From Lysobacteraceae bacterium NML07-0707 (GTDB taxonomy: Bacteria > Pseudomonadota > Gammaproteobacteria > Xanthomonadales > Xanthomonadaceae), in NCBI GenBank assembly GCA_002798295.1, contig NWQT01000025.1, positions 62,001 to 126,000 of the forward strand: a stretch of 64,000 nucleotides of DNA, read 5' to 3'. The notes beneath the pieces are model-generated. The model was not told where the DNA came from and did no database searches. It worked only from the letters and a program-made list of their open reading frames with translations. Positions 17,817 through 27,327 of this stretch are shown one piece after another. The position numbers and the translations under genes were made by a program. Within the stretch, counting starts at the first letter, position 1. The number at the start of each line of letters is the position of its first letter.

Positions 17817-18250
17817 TGCGACTCCTGTGCTTGCAGTATCACCGAGGCGCGGCCTTCGGCAACAACCTGTGCATTGCATGCAATACGAAACTGGTATTGC
17901 TGGCTGTTTTCCGCTGCCATCAGCAAGATGGCATGGCAGATCAGCTCGTCTGGCAAATCATCAATACGCGCCACATATAGCTCGACATGGCGCAGTGCCA
18001 CCAAAAAACCGTGCCGCGGGGGACTGCCTTGTTGTTGCAATAGTCCGCCATGCACGGCCATCGCCTGTGCGCCGTATTCGCACAGATGCACGGCGCGCAG
18101 CCGGCCATTGTGGCGCAGCGGGTTGTCGGCTGCGCGGTGCGATGTGGTCGCAACACGGATATGTTCGGCATCAAAATCCAGCACTTTCTGCCATAGGCAC
18201 ATGCTGCCCTGATGCGGAACCAGACGGTCGATACGGATATCAGTGGGCAT
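17813..18250 (-). CDS. ApeP-like 3-hydroxyacyl-ACP dehydratase (hotdog fold)
   Basis: A 145-residue protein with the start RIDRLVPHQGSMCLWQKVLD, where the His of PHQGSM is the expected catalytic His, and CEYGAQAMAVHGG in the central helix, the pattern of FabA/FabZ-like dehydratases named ApeP in aryl polyene clusters. It would remove water from 3-hydroxyacyl-ACP to give the trans double bonds of the polyene. It overlaps the exporter gene by 11 bases and the ketoreductase by four, so these three genes are a coupled block. Confidence 0.88.
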   Translation of the reverse strand: MPTDIRIDRLVPHQGSMCLWQKVLDFDAEHIRVATTSHRAADNPLRHNGRLRAVHLCEYGAQAMAVHGGLLQQQGSPPRHGFLVALRHVELYVARIDDLPDELICHAILLMAAENSQQYQFRIACNAQVVAEGRASVILQAQESQ

Positions 18251-20570
18251 GGCGTGCAGGTTGTCTGGAAATCAAAAGGCCGAGGATAAAGTTCAGCACT
18301 ACGCCAAGGGTGACCGGCAGGCCAATGGCGCGCAATACCGGAATCGAGGACAGCGCCAACAGAAAGAACACCAGCACGGTCATCAGGCTACATACAATCA
18401 GCGCATGCAGGGTGCGCAACTGGTCGTCGCGGTCATCGCCAGCGTGGTCAAAAAACAGGGCGTAATCCAGCCCCAGCCCGGCCGCCAGGATCAGTGCCAC
18501 CAGATGGAACAGGTTGAGCTCGATCCCCCATAGCCGCAGCAGTGCCACGATCAGCAAGCTAGTCAGCGCCATCGGCAGTAATACCCGCAGGCTGCGGCGA
18601 CGATCGCGCAGCGCCAACATCACCGTAGCGCCCAGCAGTACAGCGGCCAGCGCCAGCGACCACAGCACCCGTTTGCGGTATTGCGCCACCAGCGATTCGG
18701 ACACGTTTTTCATATCCAGTAACTGGATGCCAAGCTGGGCTGCCTGCCGGGAAAATGCAAGTTCATCCCGCATGCCGCTGACCGAAATCAAGGCGGTGCT
18801 GCTATTGCTGCCGGTGCGCAGCAAACCCGTCACCAGGGGCGCCAACGGCGTGTCGGCCAGGTCTTGCAAGCGCAGTGGCCTGGCCGTGCGCGCGGCATAG
18901 ACGTCTTCCAGAAAAGGCGTAAAGACATCGGCCTGGAAATCGCTATCGGCAAGTGCAGCAGCCAACTCCTGCTGTAATTTCCCGCCATCAGGCAGACGCG
19001 CCTGGCGCTCAAGTTGCTTCTGAACCGATGGCAGGTAACGCGCGGCCATGTCGTAGCCGGTGATGAGGCCAGTTGCACGCATCTGCTCCAGCGCCGGCAC
19101 AAGCGCCTCGCTTTTTTGCAGGGCTTCTTCAGTATCGCGGCCGCCCACGGCAATCAGATAACGCACATCCGGGGCGGCCAGCTCGCTGCGCAGGCGCAGG
19201 TCGCGTTGCAGGGTATCGGGGGGCACTGGCGTCAGGCGAGAGAGATCGTTCTCCCAGAACGGCCCCGGCGCCAGCGTGGCCATGGTGATGCTGATCAGGG
19301 CAAGCAGCGTCAGCATCCAGCCGCGCGGCCGCGGCAAGCGTTCAATAGCGTGCCAGAGCTTTTCCAGCCGTGGCGAGCGGGCAACATCGCGCGGCGCAGG
19401 GTCAATCAGCGCAGGCAGCAGCAGCCGTGTGGAAAGCGCGGCCACCAGCAAGCCGGTGATCGTAAAGACCGCCAGTTGCTGCAAGCCTTCCACCCCGGAA
19501 AGTAAAAACGTCATATAGGCAATACAGGTCGAAACCACGCCGGTCGCCAGGGTCGGCCAGATGGCGCGGGCGTTCTGCCACGGGCTGATGCCGGGACGCT
19601 GATGCGAGAACAGATGAATCGGATAGTCTTGCACCACACCGATCAGGGTGAAGCCGAAGGCCACGGTGATGCCGTGCATGCCCTCAAACAGCAGCGCCAC
19701 CGCGACCAGTCCGGCGATACCGGCGCTGGCCAGCGGCAGCACGCCCAACAATGGCTGTCGCCAGCTGCGATAGGCGATCAGCAGCAGCAGCACCAGGCCG
19801 ATGCCATCCACTGTGCCAATCCAGCTGGCTTCAGCCGCTGTCCGGCTACCAATTTCCACCGAAATAGGCCCCGGCCCGGTCATTTCCAGTTGGCTGTGCG
19901 TACCCTGGCTGGCCCTGGCAAAGGCGCGCTCGATCGCCGCCACCGCATCCACCTGCCCGGTGGGATCGAAGCCCGGCGCCTGGGTTTGGGCAAGCAGCAG
20001 CGCCGCTTTGCCATCGCGGCTGAACCAGACATCATGCAAGCGCTGCGGCGCATCTGCCGGCTCCCAGCTTTCGATCAGCTTCAGGGTTTCCAGCGTGGGA
20101 TCGGCCGGGATCAACGGCTCCAGCCAGGCGGCAGCGGGCGAGCCAAGATCGGCAATGCGGGCAGTCAGCTCTTCACGCAGATAATTGCGCTCAAGCGGCT
20201 GCGCATCCAGGCTGGGCGAGAGCAGATAGCGGTAGACGTGCAAATGCGCGGGGATGACGTCCAGCCCTTGCATGCGACCATTGCTGACCATCAGAAACTG
20301 CGGGTCGGCGGACAGGCTTTCGCTCATCGCCGCCGACTGTGCCGCCAGCGTTTGCTGATTTTCGCCCGAGAGCGCAATCAGGATCAGCCGCGATCCTGGT
20401 CCCTCGCCCAGCTCATCCATTAGCAGGCGTTGCCCGGCAGTGACCGGGCGCGGCATGAACTTGCGCAAATCGCCACTCATCTGGAGATTCTTTGACAGCC
20501 AGCCGCCTGCCAGCAGCAACAGGGCAAACCAGATCAGGGCAGCAGCAAGGCGGGCGGCGGGCGACTTCAT
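18240..20570 (-). CDS. MMPL/RND-type exporter of the polyene locus (ApeM-like)
   Basis: A 776-residue inner-membrane protein with the RND layout: one helix at 8-25, a large periplasmic domain (to about 240), helices around IGLVLLLLIAYRSW and following, a second single helix near residue 420 (MLTLLALISITMATLA), a second periplasmic domain, then a final bundle ending in LGVVLNFILGLLIS. MMPL proteins in aryl polyene clusters move the lipid product to the outer membrane. It starts 29 bases after hemE and overlaps the dehydratase gene. A partner LolA-like carrier and lipoprotein, usual in such clusters, are not in the window. Confidence 0.88.
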   Translation of the reverse strand: MKSPAARLAAALIWFALLLLAGGWLSKNLQMSGDLRKFMPRPVTAGQRLLMDELGEGPGSRLILIALSGENQQTLAAQSAAMSESLSADPQFLMVSNGRMQGLDVIPAHLHVYRYLLSPSLDAQPLERNYLREELTARIADLGSPAAAWLEPLIPADPTLETLKLIESWEPADAPQRLHDVWFSRDGKAALLLAQTQAPGFDPTGQVDAVAAIERAFARASQGTHSQLEMTGPGPISVEIGSRTAAEASWIGTVDGIGLVLLLLIAYRSWRQPLLGVLPLASAGIAGLVAVALLFEGMHGITVAFGFTLIGVVQDYPIHLFSHQRPGISPWQNARAIWPTLATGVVSTCIAYMTFLLSGVEGLQQLAVFTITGLLVAALSTRLLLPALIDPAPRDVARSPRLEKLWHAIERLPRPRGWMLTLLALISITMATLAPGPFWENDLSRLTPVPPDTLQRDLRLRSELAAPDVRYLIAVGGRDTEEALQKSEALVPALEQMRATGLITGYDMAARYLPSVQKQLERQARLPDGGKLQQELAAALADSDFQADVFTPFLEDVYAARTARPLRLQDLADTPLAPLVTGLLRTGSNSSTALISVSGMRDELAFSRQAAQLGIQLLDMKNVSESLVAQYRKRVLWSLALAAVLLGATVMLALRDRRRSLRVLLPMALTSLLIVALLRLWGIELNLFHLVALILAAGLGLDYALFFDHAGDDRDDQLRTLHALIVCSLMTVLVFFLLALSSIPVLRAIGLPVTLGVVLNFILGLLISRQPARHAH

Positions 20571-20599
20571 TCAGAATGGCAAGGGCACTGCGATGCGAG

Positions 20600-21673
20600 T
20601 CAGGCTACCCGACGGCTATAGCGATGCACTTCATCCACCAGTACCGCCACATGCTCGGGGTTCATGTCCGGCGACATGCCATGTCCAAGATTGAACACAT
20701 GACCCTCGCGTGAGCCGCCATTGGCCTGGGCGTAATCATCCAGCGCCTTGCGCACTTCGGCGCGGATTGCCTCCGGGCTGGCATACAGCGTGGTCGGGTC
20801 GAGATTGCCTTGCAGCGCGACCTGACCATGGGTGCGGTTGCGGGCATCGCCCAGCGACGTCGTCCAGTCGATACCGAGCGCATCGGTGCCGGTCGCGGCC
20901 AGTTGCTCAAGATGCTGGCCGCAGCCCTTGCCAAACAGAATCAGCGGGGTGCGCTCGGCGCCCTCGCCGCGCGGCAGTTCGCGGGCAATGCGTTGCAGAT
21001 AGCGCAGCGAAAACTCACGGTACAGCGCCGGAGAGAGCACCCCGCCCCAGGTATCGAAGACCTGTAGCGCCTGGGCGCCGGCGGCGCGTTGTGCGGCAAG
21101 GTAAGCAATCACCGCATCGGTGGTGACATCCAGCAGGCGGTGCAGCAGTGCAGGCTCGCTGTAGGCCATCGCCTTGATGCGGGCAAAGTCCTTGCTGCCG
21201 CCGCCTTCGACCATATAGCAGGCCAGCGTCCAGGGGCTTCCGGAAAAGCCGATCAGCGGCACTTGCCCGTCCAGTTCGCGGCGAATCAGCCGTACTGCAT
21301 CCATCACATAGCCAAGCTCAGCCTCCATGTCCGGCACGGCGAGTTGGGCAACCGCAGCGGCATCGCGCACCGGGCGCTCGAACTTCGGGCCTTCGCCTTC
21401 GACAAAGTACAGGCCAAGCCCCATGGCATCGGGCACGGTGAGGATGTCGGAAAACAAAATCGCCGCATCCAGCGGGAAGCGCCGCAGCGGTTGCAGGGTG
21501 ACCTCGCAGGCGATTTCCGGGTTTTTCGCCATCGCCAGGAAGCTGCCGGCCGCCTTGCGGGTGGCGCGGTATTCGGGCAGATAGCGTCCGGCCTGACGCA
21601 TCAGCCATACCGGTGTGGCATCTACGGGTTCGCGGCGCAGGGCACGCAGGAAACGGTCGTTTTTCAGGGCCAT
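20600..21673 (-). CDS. hemE: Uroporphyrinogen decarboxylase
   Basis: HemE removes four carboxyl groups from uroporphyrinogen III to give coproporphyrinogen III in heme synthesis. The 357-residue product has [19 protein letters not shown] near the N-terminus (substrate-binding Arg residues), [15 protein letters not shown] with the catalytic Asp, [20 protein letters not shown], and [16 protein letters not shown] at the end. The ATG at 21673 overlaps the WGR protein frame by 10 bases. The polyene exporter gene follows after 29 bases with no terminator between, so heme and pigment genes may share a transcript. Confidence 0.97.
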   Translation of the reverse strand: MALKNDRFLRALRREPVDATPVWLMRQAGRYLPEYRATRKAAGSFLAMAKNPEIACEVTLQPLRRFPLDAAILFSDILTVPDAMGLGLYFVEGEGPKFERPVRDAAAVAQLAVPDMEAELGYVMDAVRLIRRELDGQVPLIGFSGSPWTLACYMVEGGGSKDFARIKAMAYSEPALLHRLLDVTTDAVIAYLAAQRAAGAQALQVFDTWGGVLSPALYREFSLRYLQRIARELPRGEGAERTPLILFGKGCGQHLEQLAATGTDALGIDWTTSLGDARNRTHGQVALQGNLDPTTLYASPEAIRAEVRKALDDYAQANGGSREGHVFNLGHGMSPDMNPEHVAVLVDEVHRYSRRVA

Positions 21674-21930
21674 GGGATTTCCGTCTGGACATTTCTGCCG
21701 GGCGGCGGCAGGGGTTTGAAGCCTTTTTTGATATGGCTATCGCGCAGTTTCTTTAGTGCGGCAACGGCACTGGCACGATCTTCGAACTGGCTGCGCTTGA
21801 GCTGACTTTTACCTTCCCGGCGAGCTTCGCGCAGCAACGTCCAGCCGCCGAATAAATCCGGCTGGAGCATCAGTTGGACAAAATGTGGAGGCTCCCCGGA
21901 GTTAGGGGAGTGCTGCAACAAGACACGCAT
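21664..21930 (-). CDS. Small WGR-domain protein
   Basis: An 88-residue protein made almost wholly of one WGR domain ([19 protein letters not shown], then [20 protein letters not shown] and HIKKGF). WGR domains are found in PARPs and in stand-alone bacterial proteins and are thought to bind nucleic acid; no activity is known for the small forms. The ATG at 21930 is chosen; the longer frame upstream lacks family sequence. It overlaps the start of hemE by 10 bases and would be the first gene of the hemE transcript. Confidence 0.82.
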   Translation of the reverse strand: MRVLLQHSPNSGEPPHFVQLMLQPDLFGGWTLLREARREGKSQLKRSQFEDRASAVAALKKLRDSHIKKGFKPLPPPGRNVQTEIPWP

Positions 21931-22006
21931 CTGCGCATTGTAGCGGCAAGGTAGGATGTGTAAGTGCGAAAAAGCGCGAGACAGAAGTTTGCTAGGGCGC
22001 TCATGA

Positions 22007-22030
22007 CAAGGGCGGCCGAAGCCGCCCTTG
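22007..22030 (-). terminator. Hairpin with UUCG tetraloop after the TonB receptor gene
   Basis: A perfect 10-base stem (caagggcggc / gccgcccttg) closed on the minus strand by a C(UUCG)G loop, 24 bases past the receptor stop. UUCG loops of this kind are extra stable. Only a short T-containing tail follows, so it is a likely terminator or an RNA-stabilising hairpin. Confidence 0.7.
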
Positions 22031-22054
22031 CTGTATTGCAATTTGCCCTCAAGC

Positions 22055-24943
22055 TCAGAATTTGTAGTTGAAGCGGGCAAAGAAGGTGCGGCCAAGCCAG
22101 TCGTACTGGGTAGCAAAAGCCGAGATGTTGCCATAACGGCTGACTGGACCAGACGAGATGGTCGGCGGAGTGGTGTCGAACACATTGCGTACCCCGAACA
22201 GTACCGACCACTTGTCAGCCGAGTACATCACCGAAGCCGTGTGGTACATGCGGGCAGCCAACGAGATGTTGCGGTTGGCATTCTTGAAGCCGTAATAATC
22301 GGCTACCGGCTTGCGGAAGATAGCATCGGTACCGCCAACGTAGTCCATGCTCCAAGTGTAGCTCCAGTCATTGCGCTTGAAGTTGGTACGGATATTGCCC
22401 ACCGTGCGCGGCCGTGCAATGTTGCCGACGTAGTCGTTGGTTTCATAGCCGCTGGCCTCGGCGCTGGAGAAAGTCTGGTAGACATCTTCCAGGAGATAGC
22501 TGACCGAGGCTTCGATATCCAGCTTGCCGAAGCTGTAATCGTTTTCGTAGCGAGCCAGGAGGTCATATCCACGCACCTGCTGACGATCGATATTGATGTA
22601 GCTGGCGTGCACAGTTTCGATCTTGTGCGGGTCGGTGGCGTGGCTTGCGGGATTGCGATTAAAGCGGCTGCAGAAATTGTTCGGATAGACTGGCGAGTTG
22701 TAGCAGCCGGACAGAATGTCGCTGGCCCCCAGCTCGGAGATCTGGTCGATGACTTCGTAATTGAAGTAGTCCAGTGCCACACTGAGCGGTGCGAAGCTCG
22801 GAGTCCAGACAAAGCCGGCAGTAAACGCCTTGGAGGTTTCCGGACGCAGCAAGCCGGCACCGCCACCGGTATAGACCGTAGCCGAGCTGCCGCCACCTGC
22901 GTAGTCATCCGGGATGCCGGCTGCGGCGCAGCTGGCACGGACGTGTTCGCTGGTGCTGTCACGCCATTCGACGCAGGGGTCGATTGCGCGCTGCCCCAGG
23001 AAGCCGCTTTGGTTGCCGAGATACAGCTCGTACAGGCCGGGAGCGCGGAACGAGGTACCCTTGGTGGCGCGCAGGCGCAGGGAGGGAATGACCTGCCAGT
23101 TGAGGCCGAGCTTCCAAACCTTGTCACTGTCCTTCAGTGTGTCGTAGTCGAAGGCGCGGGCGGAAAGGTTCAGAGTCAGCGACTCCACTGCCGGCTTGCC
23201 CTTCAGCAGCGGAATTTCGGTTTCGAAGAACAGCTCTTTCACGCTGTCCTTGCCTTTGGTGACATTCGCCGAGCTTTGACCCCAGAGGTCGGCATTGCGT
23301 GACAGAGCGCTGGGCTGGTCGTCGATGCTGTAGCGTCGGTATTCGGCACCTACGGCCGCACCGACGGCACCGGCCGGCAGCTGGAACAACTCGCCGGTGG
23401 CCACAGCATTGAAGACGAACTGGTCATAGATGGTGGAGCCTTTGTGCCAGACACCGATGGCATTGACCAGATCATCGATACGGCGACCACTGAGGAAATC
23501 AGGGTCGAAGTAATTGAGGCTGGGCGCAGTATCGCTGTATTGAGCATCACCGGTGTTGGAGGCACGGATGCCCAGCGAGCTGTAGCTGCCCTTGCTGCGC
23601 GAGTAGGAGGTATTGGCCTTCCAGGTCCAGTCAGCAAACGGCAGATCACCTTCCAGCGCGGTGTTCAGGTAGTAGTAGTCCACCTTGATGTCATTGTTGC
23701 TGCGGAATGGCATGACCGGCTGTGCCACACCACTTGGAACTGGTGCCTTGTAGCCAGGGCTGTTTGCATAGTTGCTGCCGATGCGCGGGAAAAACTGGCG
23801 GAAACCGCGTGCCTGGGTTTCGCGGCGGCTGAGCAGCACCTCGCTGGTCCAGGTCAAGCCGTTGCTGAAGTTGAAGTCGGAGGAGCCGTACACGCTGTAG
23901 CGCTTGGTCGAAGCGATGATGTCGCCCTGCTCCTGCCAGTCACCGTAGATCACTTCGTCGGTCGAAGCCTTGGGTGAGTCGGTATAGGTAGTGCGGGTGC
24001 GCGGGCGGTAGCCGGGAATCGGGCCGACCGTGCTGCCATCGGTGGAAGGGACATAACGAATGCCGGTACGGGCATCGATGACGGTGTTGTAAATCGAGCC
24101 TTGGCAACCCTCGTAAGCGGTGCCGGCATTGATCGAGGTATCAGCACGGTCAAGGCGATTGCCGTAATCGTCCCAGTACATGTCGCGCGGGCAGCGGAAG
24201 AAGTCGCGATCCTTGATCTTCAGCGGTTTCTGCTCGTAATAGCTAGCGGCCAAGGCGATATTGCCACTGCCGAGGTTCCAGCCGGCCGCACCGGAAAGGT
24301 CATAGGACTCGCCACCGCCGTGTTGCGGCGCGCGCACCATGAAAGAAACCTGCGGACGGCTGATGTTCTTGCGGGTGATCAGGTTGACAACACCGGCCAC
24401 GGCATCGGAGCCATAGATCGAGGAGGAACCGTCTTTGAGCACTTCGGCGCGCTGCAAGATGGCCTGCGGGATCACGTTGAGGTCAAAGGCACCGACTTGG
24501 CCGCGGGTACCTGCTGGGCCGGGACGGTTGCCGTTCAGCAGCACCAGGCTGCGATTGGCACCCATGCCGCGCAGCGAAACGGTCTGGGTACCGATGCCAC
24601 CCTCGGTGACAAAGCCGGAGAACTGGTTGGAGATCTGGGTGCTGCCAGCTGCCACGCTGGAGGTCTGCAGGAACTCGGCAACATCCACTTGACCCGCAGC
24701 GATATTGGTATCGGCAGTGATGACCTGGATCGGAGCCGCAGTGTCGTATTCGACGCGGCGCAGCAGCGAGCCGGTGACGGTAATGGTGCCCAGATCCTTG
24801 TCGGACTTTTCCTGGGTCTCATTGCTGACGGGCTTTTCGTCAGTGACTTCCTGAGCTTGGGCAGAAACGCCATATAGGCAGCCAAGCATCGCCACGATTA
24901 GTGGCAGGCGAGTTAGAGAGCGATGTTTACAACGGGTCTTCAC
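22055..24943 (-). CDS. TonB-dependent outer membrane receptor, large (Oar/plug-barrel type)
   Basis: A 962-residue receptor. The signal peptide (SLTRLPLIVAMLGCLYGVSAQAQ) is followed by a plug domain with GTITVTGSLLRR, TVSLRGMGANRSLVLLNGNR and AEVLKDGSSSIYGSDAVAGVVN, then a long beta-barrel ending in the aromatic C-terminus TFFARFNYKF. The start is GTG at 24943, with GAGGAC a few bases upstream; an ATG five bases earlier runs into a stop. An S9 peptidase gene lies 208 bases upstream, behind its own terminator. Receptor-peptidase pairs of this kind in Xanthomonadales and Sphingomonadales suggest uptake and breakdown of peptides or peptide-linked compounds; the ligand is unknown. Confidence 0.94.
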   Translation of the reverse strand: MKTRCKHRSLTRLPLIVAMLGCLYGVSAQAQEVTDEKPVSNETQEKSDKDLGTITVTGSLLRRVEYDTAAPIQVITADTNIAAGQVDVAEFLQTSSVAAGSTQISNQFSGFVTEGGIGTQTVSLRGMGANRSLVLLNGNRPGPAGTRGQVGAFDLNVIPQAILQRAEVLKDGSSSIYGSDAVAGVVNLITRKNISRPQVSFMVRAPQHGGGESYDLSGAAGWNLGSGNIALAASYYEQKPLKIKDRDFFRCPRDMYWDDYGNRLDRADTSINAGTAYEGCQGSIYNTVIDARTGIRYVPSTDGSTVGPIPGYRPRTRTTYTDSPKASTDEVIYGDWQEQGDIIASTKRYSVYGSSDFNFSNGLTWTSEVLLSRRETQARGFRQFFPRIGSNYANSPGYKAPVPSGVAQPVMPFRSNNDIKVDYYYLNTALEGDLPFADWTWKANTSYSRSKGSYSSLGIRASNTGDAQYSDTAPSLNYFDPDFLSGRRIDDLVNAIGVWHKGSTIYDQFVFNAVATGELFQLPAGAVGAAVGAEYRRYSIDDQPSALSRNADLWGQSSANVTKGKDSVKELFFETEIPLLKGKPAVESLTLNLSARAFDYDTLKDSDKVWKLGLNWQVIPSLRLRATKGTSFRAPGLYELYLGNQSGFLGQRAIDPCVEWRDSTSEHVRASCAAAGIPDDYAGGGSSATVYTGGGAGLLRPETSKAFTAGFVWTPSFAPLSVALDYFNYEVIDQISELGASDILSGCYNSPVYPNNFCSRFNRNPASHATDPHKIETVHASYINIDRQQVRGYDLLARYENDYSFGKLDIEASVSYLLEDVYQTFSSAEASGYETNDYVGNIARPRTVGNIRTNFKRNDWSYTWSMDYVGGTDAIFRKPVADYYGFKNANRNISLAARMYHTASVMYSADKWSVLFGVRNVFDTTPPTISSGPVSRYGNISAFATQYDWLGRTFFARFNYKF

Positions 24944-25087
24944 TGCATGTCCTCATGGATGATGGAAGATTGATTAACAATGTTTAAACGAATTTGATCA
25001 TACAGGCAAGAGTTATTTTTATGAATTTTTTATGAATACGGGAATTTGCCTTCCTTTTGTGAATTTCACCGCACTCTCATTCGTATA

Positions 25088-25119
25088 CGAAAAGCCCCGA
25101 TGGTGAGCCATCGGGGCTT
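25088..25119 (-). terminator. Rho-independent terminator of the S9 peptidase gene
   Basis: Stem aagccccgatgg paired with ccatcggggctt around a four-base loop, followed on the minus strand by TTTTCG. It lies about 33 bases past the peptidase stop and before the receptor gene, so the two are probably separately transcribed. Confidence 0.85.
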
Positions 25120-25151
25120 GGCTTGGAGCGTGTAAGTACCCTGACTATGAC

Positions 25152-27167
25152 TTACAGGCCGCCTGGACCGCACTCATTGGCAAGGAAGCTTTCGATCAGC
25201 TCCAATGTTTGCGTTTGGTGGCGCGGGTACCACGGCATGCTGTGCGGCATGTCGGCAATTAGCTGGAAGCGGGCATGTACCTTGCCTTTGACCGCATCGT
25301 AGAAGCTGCGGGCGTGGAAGGCTGGGGTTCTGACGTCGCGGTCACCGACATATAGCAATACCGGGATGTTGGCTTTGTCGGTATTGCGCATCGGATCCAT
25401 GCCGGTCACGGTGCTGCCTTGCAAGATACGCTGCAGGCGGTTGTCGCTCCAGCTGCGGCCGATTCGTGCCAGATCGGTGACTGGGGCACCGGAAATGGCG
25501 CACTGGAACGGGCCGCCGGGGCGCACCACGGCAGCAGCGGCAGAAAAGCCGCCATAGGAATAGCCGAAAATAGCGATTCGATCCGGGGCTGCGATGCCTT
25601 CCTTGATCAGCCAGGCAGCAGCATCGTCTTTGTCATCCTGCATTTTCAGACCCCATTGCGCATCACCAGCGCGCCACAGGTTGCGTCCCAGGTTGGACGA
25701 GCCGCGGTATTGCGGGCGCAGTACGGCATAGCCACGCGAGGTCAGGAACGGTACCCAGCCGGAACGATCCCAACCGGTGTAGTCGCGAGCCCAAGGGCCG
25801 CCATGTGGGTGCACAATTGCCGGCAACGGGGCATCACCGGGCTTCCAGCCTGCGGGAAGGTCGAGAATCGCCGGGATTTCCAGACCATCACGAGCTTTGT
25901 AGGTTATCCAGCGCTGCTCACCAATGTTGTTAGACTTGATCCACGGGCGCTGGCTACCCAGTGTTTTTACCTGATTGCGATCCAGCAGCAGGTGATAGGT
26001 TGGCGCATTGCGGGCACTTTCGGTGGTGAACAGCACGCGCGAGAGGTTATCGTTATAGCCATTGATGGAGACCATTTGGCCTGGATAGCTATTCTTCAGG
26101 CCATCGTGGATGGCTTTCATCTGCGGGTCGACATAGATGACTTCTTGGCTCGGGCCATCCACGACAAAGCCCAGTACCTTATTGAAATTGCTGGGTTGGT
26201 GGCCGAGCACCAGGCCCGCGATGGAATATTGCGGGTGTGCGACCAGTGGCTCAGCATCAAATTTGCGTGCGACCGGGTCGTACATCCAAGCTTGTACCCG
26301 GTCCGAGCCAGTATCTGAGAGCACGTAGTACTTGCCGCTGGCTTCATCAATACCGATGAAGGAAAGCGTGTGACGTTCGCTTAGCTTTTGGGTCAGATTT
26401 TCGTGTTGCTCGAATTCGCCATTGGCCGGATTGCGGATAAAGGTGCGCAGTTCGAAATCACCACCAGCAGGTTCAATCTGCTCGCGGGTCATGACCTCAC
26501 CATTGCGTGGATTGAACAGACCCGGCGATGTGCGACCGCTGGCCTGGAACAGCAGCTTGGTCTCATCCGTGCGCAGGTTGTAGAGGTAGTAAAAGGATTG
26601 CAGGTTGGCGTTGTTGATCTGACGGATGATGACGTTGTTAGGATCCAACGGCAGGGTATTGACCAGCGAAGCAGAGCCGCTGATTTCCAGACATTGCTGA
26701 GTTTCCTGGCTGACCCCGATGCGACGGCTGTTGTCGGCAAATGCTTCGGTGAACTTTTGTTGCTGGATGTCGGTCAGATAAGGCTTGATCACGAAGGTTT
26801 TGGTCGATCCGGTGCCACGGCCTTCACCGCAGCCAGCCAATTGCCCAGTCCATTCCTGACGGCCGATCACCAGTACCCGGTTGGCCTTCATGGCATTGGC
26901 AGCGATGAATTTCATCCGGTCACCGGATGGCGTGATATGTGGTGGCGCGGAAAGGTTGTCCAGATCCCAAGTGGCAAGTGCAGTGTCTTCACTGCCTGCT
27001 GCCGGAGACTGGATCAAAGCCACCAGATTTTTGCCATCGGCACTCATTGAAACCGACTGGATTTGCGGCGTCCGGGCAAAAGCTTCCGCAGGTATCGGCT
27101 CGCGGGCAAACAGAGATTGGGAAAGCATCAGCCCACAAGCTGTGATCAGAAGTGATCTGCGATTCAT
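25152..27167 (-). CDS. S9 family prolyl oligopeptidase-type serine peptidase (secreted)
   Basis: A 671-residue protein with signal peptide (MNRRSLLITACGLMLSQSLFA), a beta-propeller N-terminal part (about 40-400) and a C-terminal alpha/beta-hydrolase. The nucleophile Ser is in FGYSYGGFSAAA, the Asp in LLYVGDRDVRTPAFHA, and the His in DMPHSMPWYP. The oxyanion segment is PHGGPWARDYTGW. S9 enzymes cut short peptides, often after Pro or Ala. It is next to a TonB receptor reading the same way, so a role in using imported or surface peptides is inferred. Terminator at 25088-25119. Confidence 0.92.
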   Translation of the reverse strand: MNRRSLLITACGLMLSQSLFAREPIPAEAFARTPQIQSVSMSADGKNLVALIQSPAAGSEDTALATWDLDNLSAPPHITPSGDRMKFIAANAMKANRVLVIGRQEWTGQLAGCGEGRGTGSTKTFVIKPYLTDIQQQKFTEAFADNSRRIGVSQETQQCLEISGSASLVNTLPLDPNNVIIRQINNANLQSFYYLYNLRTDETKLLFQASGRTSPGLFNPRNGEVMTREQIEPAGGDFELRTFIRNPANGEFEQHENLTQKLSERHTLSFIGIDEASGKYYVLSDTGSDRVQAWMYDPVARKFDAEPLVAHPQYSIAGLVLGHQPSNFNKVLGFVVDGPSQEVIYVDPQMKAIHDGLKNSYPGQMVSINGYNDNLSRVLFTTESARNAPTYHLLLDRNQVKTLGSQRPWIKSNNIGEQRWITYKARDGLEIPAILDLPAGWKPGDAPLPAIVHPHGGPWARDYTGWDRSGWVPFLTSRGYAVLRPQYRGSSNLGRNLWRAGDAQWGLKMQDDKDDAAAWLIKEGIAAPDRIAIFGYSYGGFSAAAAVVRPGGPFQCAISGAPVTDLARIGRSWSDNRLQRILQGSTVTGMDPMRNTDKANIPVLLYVGDRDVRTPAFHARSFYDAVKGKVHARFQLIADMPHSMPWYPRHQTQTLELIESFLANECGPGGL

Positions 27168-27327
27168 AAAAAAATGTGCTCCGATTTAATCTGAAGTTAG
27201 GCTTAACAATAAATCATGATAACCGGGCTTGACTGCCCGTCAACTTGAAGGTGGATAGTTTGTAAGGCTTGATTCTTTTGTTGGGCGGAATTGTCATTTA
27301 CCTGGAGCGCTTCGGGCAGAGGCATTG

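Noticed and set aside
19602-20423. Rightward 273-codon frame
   Set aside because: Antisense to the MMPL exporter gene, rich in His/Gln/Arg with no recognisable domain.
22028-24877. Rightward frames of 424 and 258 codons
   Set aside because: Antisense to the TonB receptor gene; low-complexity Val/Gly/Ala content and no start with a ribosome site.
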